Shown here: positions 1 to 7,311 of the stretch, piece by piece | Layout: each line of letters opens with the position of its first letter | How positions within the stretch are numbered: the stretch's first letter is position 1 | Assembly (NCBI RefSeq): GCF_900582625.1 | Contig: NZ_UTIQ01000199.1 | Coordinates: forward strand, 248,001 to 312,000 | Direction: 5' to 3' | From: Pseudomonas viridiflava | GTDB taxonomy: Bacteria; Pseudomonadota; Gammaproteobacteria; Pseudomonadales; Pseudomonadaceae | Length of the DNA: 64,000 bases | The notes under the pieces: model-generated | Databases searched by the model: none | Seen by the model: only the letters and a program-made list of their open reading frames with translations | What the model was told of the DNA's origin: nothing | Made by a program: the position numbers and the translations under genes

Positions 1-231
1 GAGGCGTTCGCCTCGGTGGTGATGAAGTTCATGAAAGACATGGGCGTCAGCGAAGAGAAGGTCAACGTCAACGGCGGCTCCATCGCCATGGGCCATCCGC
101 TGGGCGCAACCGGTTGCGCGATCCTCGGCACGCTGTTGGACGAGCTGGAAAAACGCAATTTGCGTTACGGCCTCGCCACCTTGTGTGTCGGCGGTGGCAT
201 GGGCATCGCCACGATCATCGAACGCATCTAA
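1..231 (+). CDS. Acetyl-CoA acyltransferase (thiolase), C-terminal fragment
   Basis: This is the 3' end of a thiolase cut by the window start; 76 residues are visible. Thiolases cleave 3-ketoacyl-CoA with CoA in the last step of beta-oxidation. Two family signatures are visible: the GHPLGATG stretch carrying the active-site histidine, and CVGGGMG carrying the second catalytic cysteine close to the C terminus. The N-terminal half with the nucleophilic cysteine lies outside the window. The next gene, on the same strand about 100 bases on, encodes the hydratase/dehydrogenase acting just before thiolase, so the two form a thiolase-first fatty-acid oxidation pair. This resembles the PA1736/PA1737 arrangement I recall from P. 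aeruginosa. Substrate chain length cannot be read from the fragment. Confidence 0.93.
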   Translation, partial: EAFASVVMKFMKDMGVSEEKVNVNGGSIAMGHPLGATGCAILGTLLDELEKRNLRYGLATLCVGGGMGIATIIERI

Positions 232-334
232 GGAGCTTTCAGACGCTATTGCGCGTTCTCAGCCGGCCTTCGACTTGCCTGCTCAGTTCGCTGCGCCTCT
301 GAACGGCTTCCCCACTCTCGGGGTAGGAAAAGAA

Positions 335-2479
335 ATGACTGACGCCATCCGTTATGAAAAAGGCCAGGACAATATCGTCGTTCTGACCATCGATATGCCC
401 GGCCAAAGTGCCAACACCATGAACGCCGATTACCGTGAGGCCATGGCCGCCACCGTGGCCCGACTGGAAGCCGAGAAGGCCGATATCGCCGGGGTGATCG
501 TTACCTCGGCGAAGAAAACCTTCTTCGCGGGCGGCGACCTAAATGAGTTGGTGAAAGTCACCAAGGCCGACGCTGCATCGTTCTACCAGATGATCCTCAA
601 CATCAAAGGCCAACTGCGGCGCCTGGAAACCCTGGGCAAACCGGTGGTGGCGGCAATTAACGGCGCCGCGTTGGGCGGCGGTTGGGAAATTTGCCTGGCC
701 TGTCATCACCGCATCGCGCTGGACAGCAGCAGCGTGCAGTTGGGCCTGCCGGAAGTAACGCTCGGCCTATTGCCAGGCGGCGGCGGGGTGGTGCGTATGG
801 TGCGCATCCTCGGGCTGGAGAAAGCGCTGCCGTACTTGGCCGAAGGCAAAAAAGTTCGGCCGGCCGAAGCGCTAAAAGCCGGGCTGATTCACGACCTCGC
901 CAGCGACCGCGACGATATGCTCGCCAAGGCGCGCGCCTGGATCGTCGCCAATCCAAACGCCGTGCAGCCTTGGGATGTGAAAGGCTACAAAATTCCGGGC
1001 GGCACGCCGTCGAGCCCCAACGTGGCGCAAATGCTCGCCATCGCGCCCTCGGTGCTGCGCGACAAAACCAAAGGCTGCTTCCCGGCACCGGAAAAAATCA
1101 TGTGTGCTGCGGTGGAAGGCGCGCAGGTCGATTTCGACACCGCGCAGCTCATTGAAGCGCGCTATTTCACCGAACTGACCACCGGCCAGGTGGCGAAAAA
1201 CATGATCGGCACGTTCTGGTTTCAGCTCAATGAAATCAACGCCGGCGGCTCGCGGCCCAAAGGGCAACCGGCCTACGTCACGCAAAAAGTCGGTGTGCTG
1301 GGCGCGGGCATGATGGGTGCTGGCATCGCCTATGTGTCGGCGGTGGCGGGCATCGAGGTGGTGCTTAAAGATGTATCGCTGGAAGCGGCCCAGAAAGGCA
1401 AAAGCTACTCGGCCACCTTGTTGGATAAAAAGGTCGGACGTGGGCAAATGACTGCCGAGAAACGCGACGGCATTCTGGCTCGCATCACAGCGTCTGCTGA
1501 TGAGGCGGATTTCAGTGGCTGCGATTTGATCATCGAAGCCGTGTTCGAAGACCGTGACCTGAAAGCCAAAGTGACGGCCGCCGCTGAACGTCATGCCCTG
1601 GCGGATGCTGTGATTGCTTCCAACACATCCACCTTGCCGATCACAGGCCTGGCGAAAGCGGTGGAGAAACAGGACAAGTTTATCGGCCTGCATTTCTTCA
1701 GCCCGGTGGACAAGATGCCGTTGGTGGAAATCATCAAAGGCGCGCATACCAGCGACGAAACCCTGGCGCGCGGCTTCGACTACGTTATGCAGATCAACAA
1801 AACGCCTATCGTGGTTACCGACAGCCGCGGCTTCTTTACCTCGCGGGTGTTTGGCACTTTCACCAATGAAGGCCTCGCCATGCTGGGCGAAGGCGTGAAC
1901 GCGGCGATGATCGAAACCGAAGCGCGTAAAGCCGGTATGCCGGTCGGTCCGTTGGCCATCAGCGATGAAGTGTCGATGAGCCTGATGAACCACATTCGCC
2001 AACAAACCGTTAAGGATCTGGCGACCGAGGGCAAACAGATTCCTGAGCACCCTGCGTTCGCCGTGGTGGACCTGATGCTCAACGAATACAAACGCCCCGG
2101 CAAAGCAGCAGGCAGTGGTTTCTATGAGTACCCGGCAGGCGGCAAAAAGTTTCTTTGGCCGGAACTCAAAGCCCGCTTTGAAAAGGCAGACGCGCAAATT
2201 TCCCAAGAGGATGTTCGCGACCGCATTTTGTTTATTCAGGCCATCGAAACCGTTCGCTGCGTCGAAGAAGGCGTTTTGCTTTCGACGGCTGATGCCAACA
2301 TCGGCTCCATCTTCGGCATAGGCTTTGCGGCCTGGACCGGCGGTGCCTTGCAGTTCATCAACCAATACGGGCTGCAAGATTTCGTCGCGCGGGCTCAGTA
2401 CTTGGCTGAACAGTACGGCGACCGCTTCTTGCCGCCTGCGCTGCTACTGGAAAAAGCTGCGAACGGTCAGACGTTCTAA
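335..2479 (+). CDS. 3-hydroxyacyl-CoA dehydrogenase / enoyl-CoA hydratase, multifunctional (FadB/FadJ type)
   Basis: A 714-residue two-enzyme protein of fatty-acid beta-oxidation. Residues 1 to about 190 are a crotonase-fold enoyl-CoA hydratase, with the oxyanion-hole region NGAALGGGWE and the two candidate catalytic glutamates E118 and E140. From about residue 315 there is a Rossmann NAD domain (VGVLGAGMMGAG), followed by the dehydrogenase signature HFFSPVDKMPLVEII and the C-terminal helical domains. The frame is open back to 185, but ATG 335 fits the family N terminus and follows a purine-rich TAGGAAAAG. The length matches the roughly 715-residue family. It follows the thiolase gene and ends at a strong hairpin. 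It could be called FadB or FadJ; I give no symbol because Pseudomonas carries several such paralogues. Confidence 0.93.
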   Translation: MTDAIRYEKGQDNIVVLTIDMPGQSANTMNADYREAMAATVARLEAEKADIAGVIVTSAKKTFFAGGDLNELVKVTKADAASFYQMILNIKGQLRRLETLGKPVVAAINGAALGGGWEICLACHHRIALDSSSVQLGLPEVTLGLLPGGGGVVRMVRILGLEKALPYLAEGKKVRPAEALKAGLIHDLASDRDDMLAKARAWIVANPNAVQPWDVKGYKIPGGTPSSPNVAQMLAIAPSVLRDKTKGCFPAPEKIMCAAVEGAQVDFDTAQLIEARYFTELTTGQVAKNMIGTFWFQLNEINAGGSRPKGQPAYVTQKVGVLGAGMMGAGIAYVSAVAGIEVVLKDVSLEAAQKGKSYSATLLDKKVGRGQMTAEKRDGILARITASADEADFSGCDLIIEAVFEDRDLKAKVTAAAERHALADAVIASNTSTLPITGLAKAVEKQDKFIGLHFFSPVDKMPLVEIIKGAHTSDETLARGFDYVMQINKTPIVVTDSRGFFTSRVFGTFTNEGLAMLGEGVNAAMIETEARKAGMPVGPLAISDEVSMSLMNHIRQQTVKDLATEGKQIPEHPAFAVVDLMLNEYKRPGKAAGSGFYEYPAGGKKFLWPELKARFEKADAQISQEDVRDRILFIQAIETVRCVEEGVLLSTADANIGSIFGIGFAAWTGGALQFINQYGLQDFVARAQYLAEQYGDRFLPPALLLEKAANGQTF

Positions 2480-2489
2480 CCGCGCCTGC

Positions 2490-2525
2490 AACAAGCCTCC
2501 GCAGACCTCCTGCGAGAGGCTTGTT
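2490..2525. terminator. Hairpin terminator between convergent genes
   Basis: The arms AACAAGCCTC (2490-2499) and GAGGCTTGTT (2516-2525) pair perfectly over 10 bp around a 16-nt loop. The hairpin starts 11 bases after the fadB-like stop codon and lies just beyond the stop codon of the opposing acetyltransferase gene, so it could serve both strands. There is no long T tract. Confidence 0.7.
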
Positions 2526-2532
2526 TGCTGCC

Positions 2533-3039
2533 TCAAATCTGCAAGCGCTTGGCCATCTCCGACGTCGCTCCCCAGCCCAGCTTTTCATACACCGGCTTAC
2601 CGGCCTGCGTGGCATGAAGCACGGCGAAGCCGACACCGCGCCGGGCAAATTCTGCTTCCGCCAGGTTCATCAACGAAGAGGCGAGCCCTTGCCGTCGATA
2701 GGGCTGTTCGACGTACACGTTTAGGACGTAACCGCGTGACGCGTCCGTTGGGTGAGCAGGGTGCGGCGGCCATTCGATGGTCATCAAGCCCACGGCGGCG
2801 GCTGGCGTTTCGTTATCCATCAGCACGAAGCCGTAGTAACGACCATCCCGCAAACGGGTTTTCAGCCATGGACGGAAATTTTCAGTCATTACCCTGAGCT
2901 GTTCGGCGTTGCCATCGGCTTCAAGAAACATGCGCTCACGGTGGTTGCAGATAAGCGCGAGGTCATCTGGCACCACGCGTCTTACTCGAAAATGGGGGAT
3001 GTGTATGTTGCCGGGAATATCGTCCATCGCGTGCTCCAA
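2533..3039 (-). CDS. GNAT family N-acetyltransferase
   Basis: A 168-residue protein with the layout of a GCN5-related N-acetyltransferase: an N-terminal helix pair, central strands (LNVYVEQPYRRQGLASSLM) containing the acetyl-CoA pyrophosphate-binding motif Q/R-x-x-G-x-A, and a C-terminal segment ending GKPVYEKLGW, the usual motif B region. It should transfer an acetyl group from acetyl-CoA to an amine; the acceptor cannot be predicted. The gene stands alone, converges on the fadB-like gene and is separated from its upstream neighbour by about 100 bases. The first ATG gives a slightly acidic lead-in (MEHAMDDI); a second ATG four codons later is an alternative start. Confidence 0.85.
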   Translation of the reverse strand: MEHAMDDIPGNIHIPHFRVRRVVPDDLALICNHRERMFLEADGNAEQLRVMTENFRPWLKTRLRDGRYYGFVLMDNETPAAAVGLMTIEWPPHPAHPTDASRGYVLNVYVEQPYRRQGLASSLMNLAEAEFARRGVGFAVLHATQAGKPVYEKLGWGATSEMAKRLQI

Positions 3040-3136
3040 AGGCTCGTTAGCAGGAGTGCTGCGATCCTAACGGGGCTGTTGTCAGCTACGACAGACTCAA
3101 TTCGCCAGCAAATTCGCCATACACCCAAGCCCGTTC

Positions 3137-3643
3137 TTAGCTAGCCAGCGCGCCAGCGTTCAGACGCCGCTGCTCTTTGCTGACATTAACGCGCATCGCG
3201 GTTTGGGAAATATCGATGAGGCTCTGCGCGAGGGTGTAAATACCCCGGGACTGCATCCAGGTGAGGATGTCGGACAGGTGCCAGATGGACGCAGCGCCTT
3301 CATGGATGGGGGCAGGAAATGAGTCGGCGTTGGTGATCATCAACTTGCGCATGTTCTGGCGAGTCATGCCGACCAGCGCGGCTACGTCGGTGAGGCCAAC
3401 CATATCCGGCGTCGCTTCAATGAGGGTAGCGTCTGGCAGAACGCTGCGCACGTTGTCCATTGCGCTGAGAATGGCTTCTTCGGCGCAAGCGGCTTCTCGG
3501 GTAAACGCCAGGGCAATGCGGCCGGGTTGGCCGATGCCGATCAGGGCATCGTCGCAACCTGCTTCAGCAAGACGGCCGACCAGTTCGTCCATGTCGTGCT
3601 CGTTCGGGTTCAGCAGGTATCTGAGGGTAAAGATGTAGTCCAT
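3137..3643 (-). CDS. HTH-containing protein, probable antitoxin/regulator of a HicA-like module
   Basis: A 168-residue protein. The first 85 or so residues (starting MDYIFTLRYLL) form an alpha/beta region without a motif I can name. Residues from about 86 (VGLTDVAALVGMTRQNMRKLM) look like a MerR/excisionase-type helix-turn-helix, followed by a segment (FPAPIHEGAASIWHLSDILTWM) typical of such winged domains. The open frame extends to 3727, but ATG 3643 lies 4 bases after the stop of the upstream gene and fits the homologues I recall. The two genes form one transcription unit with a palindrome upstream, which suggests that this protein represses the operon and may neutralise its partner. That role is inferred; the HTH call is from the sequence. 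Confidence 0.7.
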   Translation of the reverse strand: MDYIFTLRYLLNPNEHDMDELVGRLAEAGCDDALIGIGQPGRIALAFTREAACAEEAILSAMDNVRSVLPDATLIEATPDMVGLTDVAALVGMTRQNMRKLMITNADSFPAPIHEGAASIWHLSDILTWMQSRGIYTLAQSLIDISQTAMRVNVSKEQRRLNAGALAS

Positions 3644-3647
3644 GTTT

Positions 3648-3926
3648 TTACTCCGCATTGGCCGATTTCTTCGACGCTGATTGCCCACTAAGCGTGGTGC
3701 AGTTATTAACGACCCGGCGTATGGCATTGGCGAAATTGCCAGGGTTCTTGGGAGTGCTCCAAATACTGGTGATACAGAATTCGCCGCATCTACAGTCGCT
3801 ATCGTTGGAAAGACAATACATTTTCCCCCAGCAATGACTGCCGCCTTGCGTTATTCGCCAGCCTTGGGACTCGGCGTATTTAAGGGCGTTCTCAACTTCC
3901 TTTTTCGTATGTGCTGCACGGGTCAT
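3648..3926 (-). CDS. Small HicA-like protein, putative toxin
   Basis: A 92-residue basic, cysteine-rich protein. Its core (GWRITQGGSHCWGKMYC) resembles the HicA mRNA-interferase motif in which a histidine follows Gly-Ser; it is followed by a conserved-looking C-R-C-G-E-F-C-I-T-S-I-W-S-T-P-K-N block. HicA proteins are double-stranded-RNA-binding-fold ribonucleases, but they are usually about 60 residues and lack this cysteine block, so this is at best a divergent relative. ATG 3926 is preceded by TGAGG at good spacing. The gene is first in the operon with the HTH protein, a toxin-first order as in hicAB. Toxicity has not been shown from sequence; an RNA-binding or metal-binding role is also possible. 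Confidence 0.6.
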   Translation of the reverse strand: MTRAAHTKKEVENALKYAESQGWRITQGGSHCWGKMYCLSNDSDCRCGEFCITSIWSTPKNPGNFANAIRRVVNNCTTLSGQSASKKSANAE

Positions 3927-3957
3927 CCAATGAACCTCAGTCTCTAATCAATGCGTA

Positions 3958-3977
3958 AAGTTGTCAACTGACAACTT
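3958..3977. promoter_or_regulatory. Palindromic operator candidate upstream of the HicA-like/HTH operon
   Basis: Perfect 8-bp arms AAGTTGTC and GACAACTT flank a 4-base spacer, centred about 40 bases before the start codon of the HicA-like gene. The position suits autoregulation by the HTH protein. The arms may also belong to the promoter itself; no clear -35/-10 pair was found. Confidence 0.55.
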
Positions 3978-4301
3978 GTTACGGAGTGACGCCGCTCATT
4001 CGGCGCCGGTGCCCATAGTGCGGAGAAAAGTCGCTTCTATTGGCGGCTCTTACAGGCGCGCGCTCCGACGCTGCGCCAGCGTCCAGGCCCGGAAAGACTG
4101 GCTTGGAAGTCTTGCAGCCCAGACACCTAGAGGCTTTGCAGCGGGTTTAGGGCGAGGGTGGGTTTAGCACTTCAGCGTCATCGGCAACGATTCGTCTGGC
4201 AGGCTTTTAGGCATCAGCCTATGACGGGCAGAGCCCGGTTTAAGTGCGGCCAATGGTCGGCAGCCCAAGCGCAAGGCTTGCATGCCAGAACGCTCCTGAA
4301 C
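3978..4301. other. Non-coding stretch between divergent operons
   Basis: About 320 bases between the palindromic operator and the SOS box. I see no gene with coding character, no dispersed repeat and no strong hairpin. Short open frames here lack a ribosome-binding site and family features. The right end must contain the promoter of the radical-SAM operon. Confidence 0.5.
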
Positions 4302-4321
4302 TACTGTATGAATAATCAGTA
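4302..4321. promoter_or_regulatory. LexA (SOS) box
   Basis: The sequence TACTG-TATGAATAAT-CAGTA has the CTG-N10-CAG core of gamma-proteobacterial LexA operators, extended by TA on both sides and AT-rich in the middle. It ends 14 bases before the start codon of the radical-SAM gene, a usual distance for LexA repression. This points to induction by DNA damage. Confidence 0.75.
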
Positions 4322-4335
4322 TTAGGGCGTGAATC

Positions 4336-5556
4336 ATGCAACTCATTGCCAAGCTCGGCATTCTCGCGGATGCCGCCAAGTACGACGCATCGTGCGCCAG
4401 CAGTGGTGCGCCCAAGCGCAGCTCCAAAGACCGCGACGGGCTAGGCGCCACCAATGGCATGGGCATTTGCCACAGCTTCACGCCGGACGGCCGCTGCGTT
4501 TCGTTGCTCAAGGTACTGCTCACCAATTTCTGTTTATACGACTGCCAGTACTGCGTTAACCGTCGCTCCAGCAACGTGCCCAGAGCGCGCTTCACGCCGG
4601 AGGAAGTGGTGCGCCTGACCCTGGATTTCTACCGGCGCAACTGCATCAGCGGGCTGTTTCTGAGCTCGGGCATTATTCGCTCGGCTGACTACACCATGGA
4701 GCAGCTGATTCGTGTGGCGCGCTTGTTGCGCGAGGAGCATGAGTTTCGCGGCTACATTCACCTCAAAACCATTCCGGATGCTGACCCGCTGTTGATTGAG
4801 GAAGCGGGGCGGCTGGCCGATCGCTTGAGCGTGAATATTGAATTGCCCACTGATGCGAGCCTGGAATTACTGGCGCCGGAAAAACGCGCCAGCACCATTC
4901 GTGATGCCATGGGCACCATTTATCAGGGGCAACAAGCGGTCGCGGGCGAAGCCCGGGCGCCGCGATTCACGCCGGCAGGGCAGAGTACTCAGATGATTGT
5001 CGGCGCCGATGCCACCGATGACCGCACGATTCTGCACAACGCCGAATCGCTGTATCAGGGCTTCGCCCTCAAGCGCGTGTATTACTCGGCCTTTAGCCCG
5101 ATTCCCGACAGCCCGACCAGCGTTCCCCACGCTGCGCCGCCGCTGTTACGTGAACATCGCCTGTATCAGGCCGATTTTCTAATGCGCGGCTACGGCTACA
5201 ACGCCGGGGAACTGCTTAAAGAAGGCGGCAATCTGGCCTTGGATATCGACCCGAAATTGGCCTGGGCGCTGGCCAATCGTGAGGTGTTTCCCCTGGACGT
5301 AAACCGCGCTGAGCCGGCGCTGTTGGCGCGCATTCCCGGCATTGGTCTGCGCAGTGTGCAGCGGCTGGTGGCGCTTCGCCGCGAACGACGAATTCGCTAC
5401 GACGACTTGGTGCAAATGCGTTGCGTGCTAGACAAAGCCCGGCCCTTCATCGTAACCAGCGATTACCGGCCCGCAGACGCTGGCGTGCGCAGCGGGCTAT
5501 TGCGCGAACGGTTACGCGAGCCGCAAGCGCCACTGCAAATGGGGCTCTGGGGATGA
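4336..5556 (+). CDS. Putative DNA modification/repair radical SAM protein
   Basis: A 406-residue radical S-adenosylmethionine protein. The cluster-binding motif is C-x3-C-x2-C at C66, C70 and C73 (NFCLYDCQYC), followed by the TIM-barrel segment with LFLSSGIIRS and IHLKTIPDADP. The C terminus has a helix-hairpin-helix-like segment (LLARIPGIGLRSVQRLV), suggesting nucleic-acid contact. This is the family annotated as putative DNA modification/repair radical SAM protein, regularly next to a DUF4130 protein, as here: the next gene overlaps by 4 bases (ATGA). The reaction is unknown. The SOS box just upstream is independent support for a DNA-damage role. The Shine-Dalgarno sequence (TTAGGGCG) is only moderate. 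Confidence 0.85.
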   Translation: MQLIAKLGILADAAKYDASCASSGAPKRSSKDRDGLGATNGMGICHSFTPDGRCVSLLKVLLTNFCLYDCQYCVNRRSSNVPRARFTPEEVVRLTLDFYRRNCISGLFLSSGIIRSADYTMEQLIRVARLLREEHEFRGYIHLKTIPDADPLLIEEAGRLADRLSVNIELPTDASLELLAPEKRASTIRDAMGTIYQGQQAVAGEARAPRFTPAGQSTQMIVGADATDDRTILHNAESLYQGFALKRVYYSAFSPIPDSPTSVPHAAPPLLREHRLYQADFLMRGYGYNAGELLKEGGNLALDIDPKLAWALANREVFPLDVNRAEPALLARIPGIGLRSVQRLVALRRERRIRYDDLVQMRCVLDKARPFIVTSDYRPADAGVRSGLLRERLREPQAPLQMGLWG

Positions 5557-6407
5557 TTGCGCTCGATTGCGACAACCACTTCGACACCTGGCGCGAGCAG
5601 GCCCGCATGCTGCTCAGCCATAGCGTGGATCCGGCGGACGTGGTCTGGGCGCAAGGTCTGATGCACGATCTGCTGGCGCAACCGACGCCACTGCCAGCCG
5701 AGCGCGGGCCGTTTCGGCCGCGCATTCCGGCGGCGCTGCTGACGCAACTGGAACAGGCCGGTCGCTATCGTGGCGACCAACGCTGGAGCTTGCTTTATGA
5801 GGTGCTGTGGCGCGTGGCCCATGGTGATCGCACCGCCATGCTGGCCGGTGATCGCTTAGGCAGCGAATTGCAGCGGCGTATCCGGCAGGTCAGCCGCGAA
5901 GCTCACCATTTGCACGCATTCCTTCGCTTCATTCCGGTGCCGCCTGCGCTCGTTGAGCACCTGCAATTGGACTGGGTAGCCTTCCATGAACCGGCCCATG
6001 ACATTCTCGAAAGTGCCAGCGGGCATTTTGCCGATCGCCTCGGGCGCGAACGCTGGTTGATCGCCACGCCCGAAGACGGCATTCGTTACGACGGCCACAC
6101 CCTGGACTATCGCAAGCACTGCCCCGAGCAGTGGCGCCAATGGGCGCAACACGCTGAAGATCCCGATGCCGAGTTGTGGCGCACCTACTACCGGCACATT
6201 TTCAACCCGGCCCGGATAAACCCCACCGTTATGGCCCAGCACATGCCGGGGCGATTCTGGCGACATTTATCCGAAGGGCCACTGATTCCTCAGTTGATCG
6301 GCCAGGCGCGCCAAGGCAAGCAGCGCGACGGGCAGGCGCAGGAAGTCAGCCGCCAGGAAGGAAAACGGATTGCGGGAAAACCAGTTGGTCGGGGAACGTC
6401 GCTGTAG
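5553..6407 (+). CDS. DUF4130 family putative DNA metabolism/repair protein
   Basis: A 284-residue protein of the DUF4130 family (TIGR03915-type), which is nearly always encoded beside the radical SAM protein upstream. ATG 5553 overlaps the upstream TGA, so translation is probably coupled; the frame is open further upstream but only inside the previous gene. Visible features are a Trp/Arg-rich N-terminal half (RWSLLYEVLWRVAHGDR), a central LHAFLRFIPVP segment, the block HFADRLGRERWLIATPEDG, and an AELWRTYYRHIFNPARINP stretch reminiscent of the uracil-DNA-glycosylase-linked families. The last 30 residues or so are basic and low in complexity. No catalytic residue can be assigned. The operon structure implies that the two proteins act together, presumably on damaged or modified DNA. 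Confidence 0.82.
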   Translation: MIALDCDNHFDTWREQARMLLSHSVDPADVVWAQGLMHDLLAQPTPLPAERGPFRPRIPAALLTQLEQAGRYRGDQRWSLLYEVLWRVAHGDRTAMLAGDRLGSELQRRIRQVSREAHHLHAFLRFIPVPPALVEHLQLDWVAFHEPAHDILESASGHFADRLGRERWLIATPEDGIRYDGHTLDYRKHCPEQWRQWAQHAEDPDAELWRTYYRHIFNPARINPTVMAQHMPGRFWRHLSEGPLIPQLIGQARQGKQRDGQAQEVSRQEGKRIAGKPVGRGTSL

Positions 6408-6423
6408 AGATTTGTCGCCGTTT

Positions 6424-6849
6424 TCAGCGGGCGAACAGATAACCAAGACCGCCCACTGCCAACCCCACAAGGCTCACGATGAGCACCGGCTTTGAGGTAA
6501 GCCAACTGAGGAGCCGCTGATTGTGTTCCTGGCGAAGCCTTTGCAATACGATCGCCGCTTCAGGATGAATGTCAGCCATAAATTCGTGGCTGGTGTAGAG
6601 CAGATGCCGTCCTTGATCCATTTCGCCAGTGAGGAAACAGACGATGGCGAACGCGGCTGAACCGTCAGGGAACACCCCAACGTTTAAAACCTGAGAGTCG
6701 ACGCCGTATCTACGTAGTGCCGAATTGATGTACTCAGCCATCGATTCTTCTTTGAATTCCATCAACACAAACATCTGCATTCCTTCGCTTCGGGCTTGCC
6801 AGCGCTGCCCCTTAATCGTTGTGTGCTTCGCAATGAAGCCGTTTTCCAC
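6424..6849 (-). CDS. Hypothetical protein with a C-terminal membrane anchor
   Basis: I do not recognise this protein of up to 141 residues. The frame opens with a GTG at 6849 and has no good Shine-Dalgarno there. ATG codons at 6780 (MQMFVLMEF) and further on at MAEYINSALRRYG, the latter preceded by AAGAAGAA, are credible alternatives. The soluble part begins with a strand-like MFVLMEFKEE and contains VFPDGSAAFAIVCF. The last 25 residues (PVLIVSLVGLAVGGLGYLFAR) form one transmembrane helix ending in Ala-Arg, so it is probably a tail-anchored inner-membrane protein facing the cytoplasm. It converges on the DUF4130 gene with a 16-base gap. The start position is uncertain. Confidence 0.6.
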   Translation of the reverse strand: MENGFIAKHTTIKGQRWQARSEGMQMFVLMEFKEESMAEYINSALRRYGVDSQVLNVGVFPDGSAAFAIVCFLTGEMDQGRHLLYTSHEFMADIHPEAAIVLQRLRQEHNQRLLSWLTSKPVLIVSLVGLAVGGLGYLFAR

Positions 6850-6914
6850 CCAGAATTCCGGAGCACCTGCGCTGTCACTAGTCCATCACACTCAAGTCTT
6901 TACGGGGGTTAATC

Positions 6915-7307
6915 ATGGCGTCTTTCACGGGCGGGTGCGTGTGCGGCAGCGTGCGGTTTGTGGCCAGCGGGCAGCCGTATCGAGTGGGATTGTGCCACTG
7001 CCTGGACTGCCGCAAATACCACGGCGCATTGTTCCATGCCTCGGCGATATTTGCTCAGGAGGCGGTGACGATTGAAGGCGAAACGGCGAGTTATGGGGAA
7101 CGGTTTTTCTGCCCGCGTTGTGGCTCTTCCGTGTTCAACCGCAGCGGTGATGAGGTGGAGGTGAATCTGGGGACCCTGGACGCGCCGGATCAGTTCACAC
7201 CCACCTACGAAAGCTGGACGCTGCGTCGCGAAGCGTGGCTTCCGGCGTTCAAGTTGGCGCACCACTACGAGCGCGATCGGGAAGGCACGGGGCGTTCGGA
7301 AACGTAG
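6915..7307 (+). CDS. GFA/CENP-V domain zinc protein
   Basis: A 130-residue protein of the glutathione-dependent formaldehyde-activating (GFA) family. The zinc ligands of this fold are visible: C8 and C10 (GGCVCGSV), C27, C29 and C32 (CHCLDCRK), and C66 and C69 (CPRCGSS). The founding member was proposed to speed the formation of S-hydroxymethylglutathione, but most members have no proven activity, so the function stays at family level. The gene is monocistronic and its stop is only 4 bases from the stop of the opposing nitronate monooxygenase gene, leaving no space for a terminator. Confidence 0.87.
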   Translation: MASFTGGCVCGSVRFVASGQPYRVGLCHCLDCRKYHGALFHASAIFAQEAVTIEGETASYGERFFCPRCGSSVFNRSGDEVEVNLGTLDAPDQFTPTYESWTLRREAWLPAFKLAHHYERDREGTGRSET

Positions 7308-7311
7308 CGAA

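Noticed and set aside
872..2377. 501-codon minus-strand open frame inside the fadB-like gene
   Set aside because: Antisense shadow of a gene with complete crotonase and dehydrogenase motifs.
3961..4167. 68-codon plus-strand frame between the HicA-like gene and the SOS box
   Set aside because: It starts inside the palindromic operator, has no ribosome-binding site and shows no conserved features.
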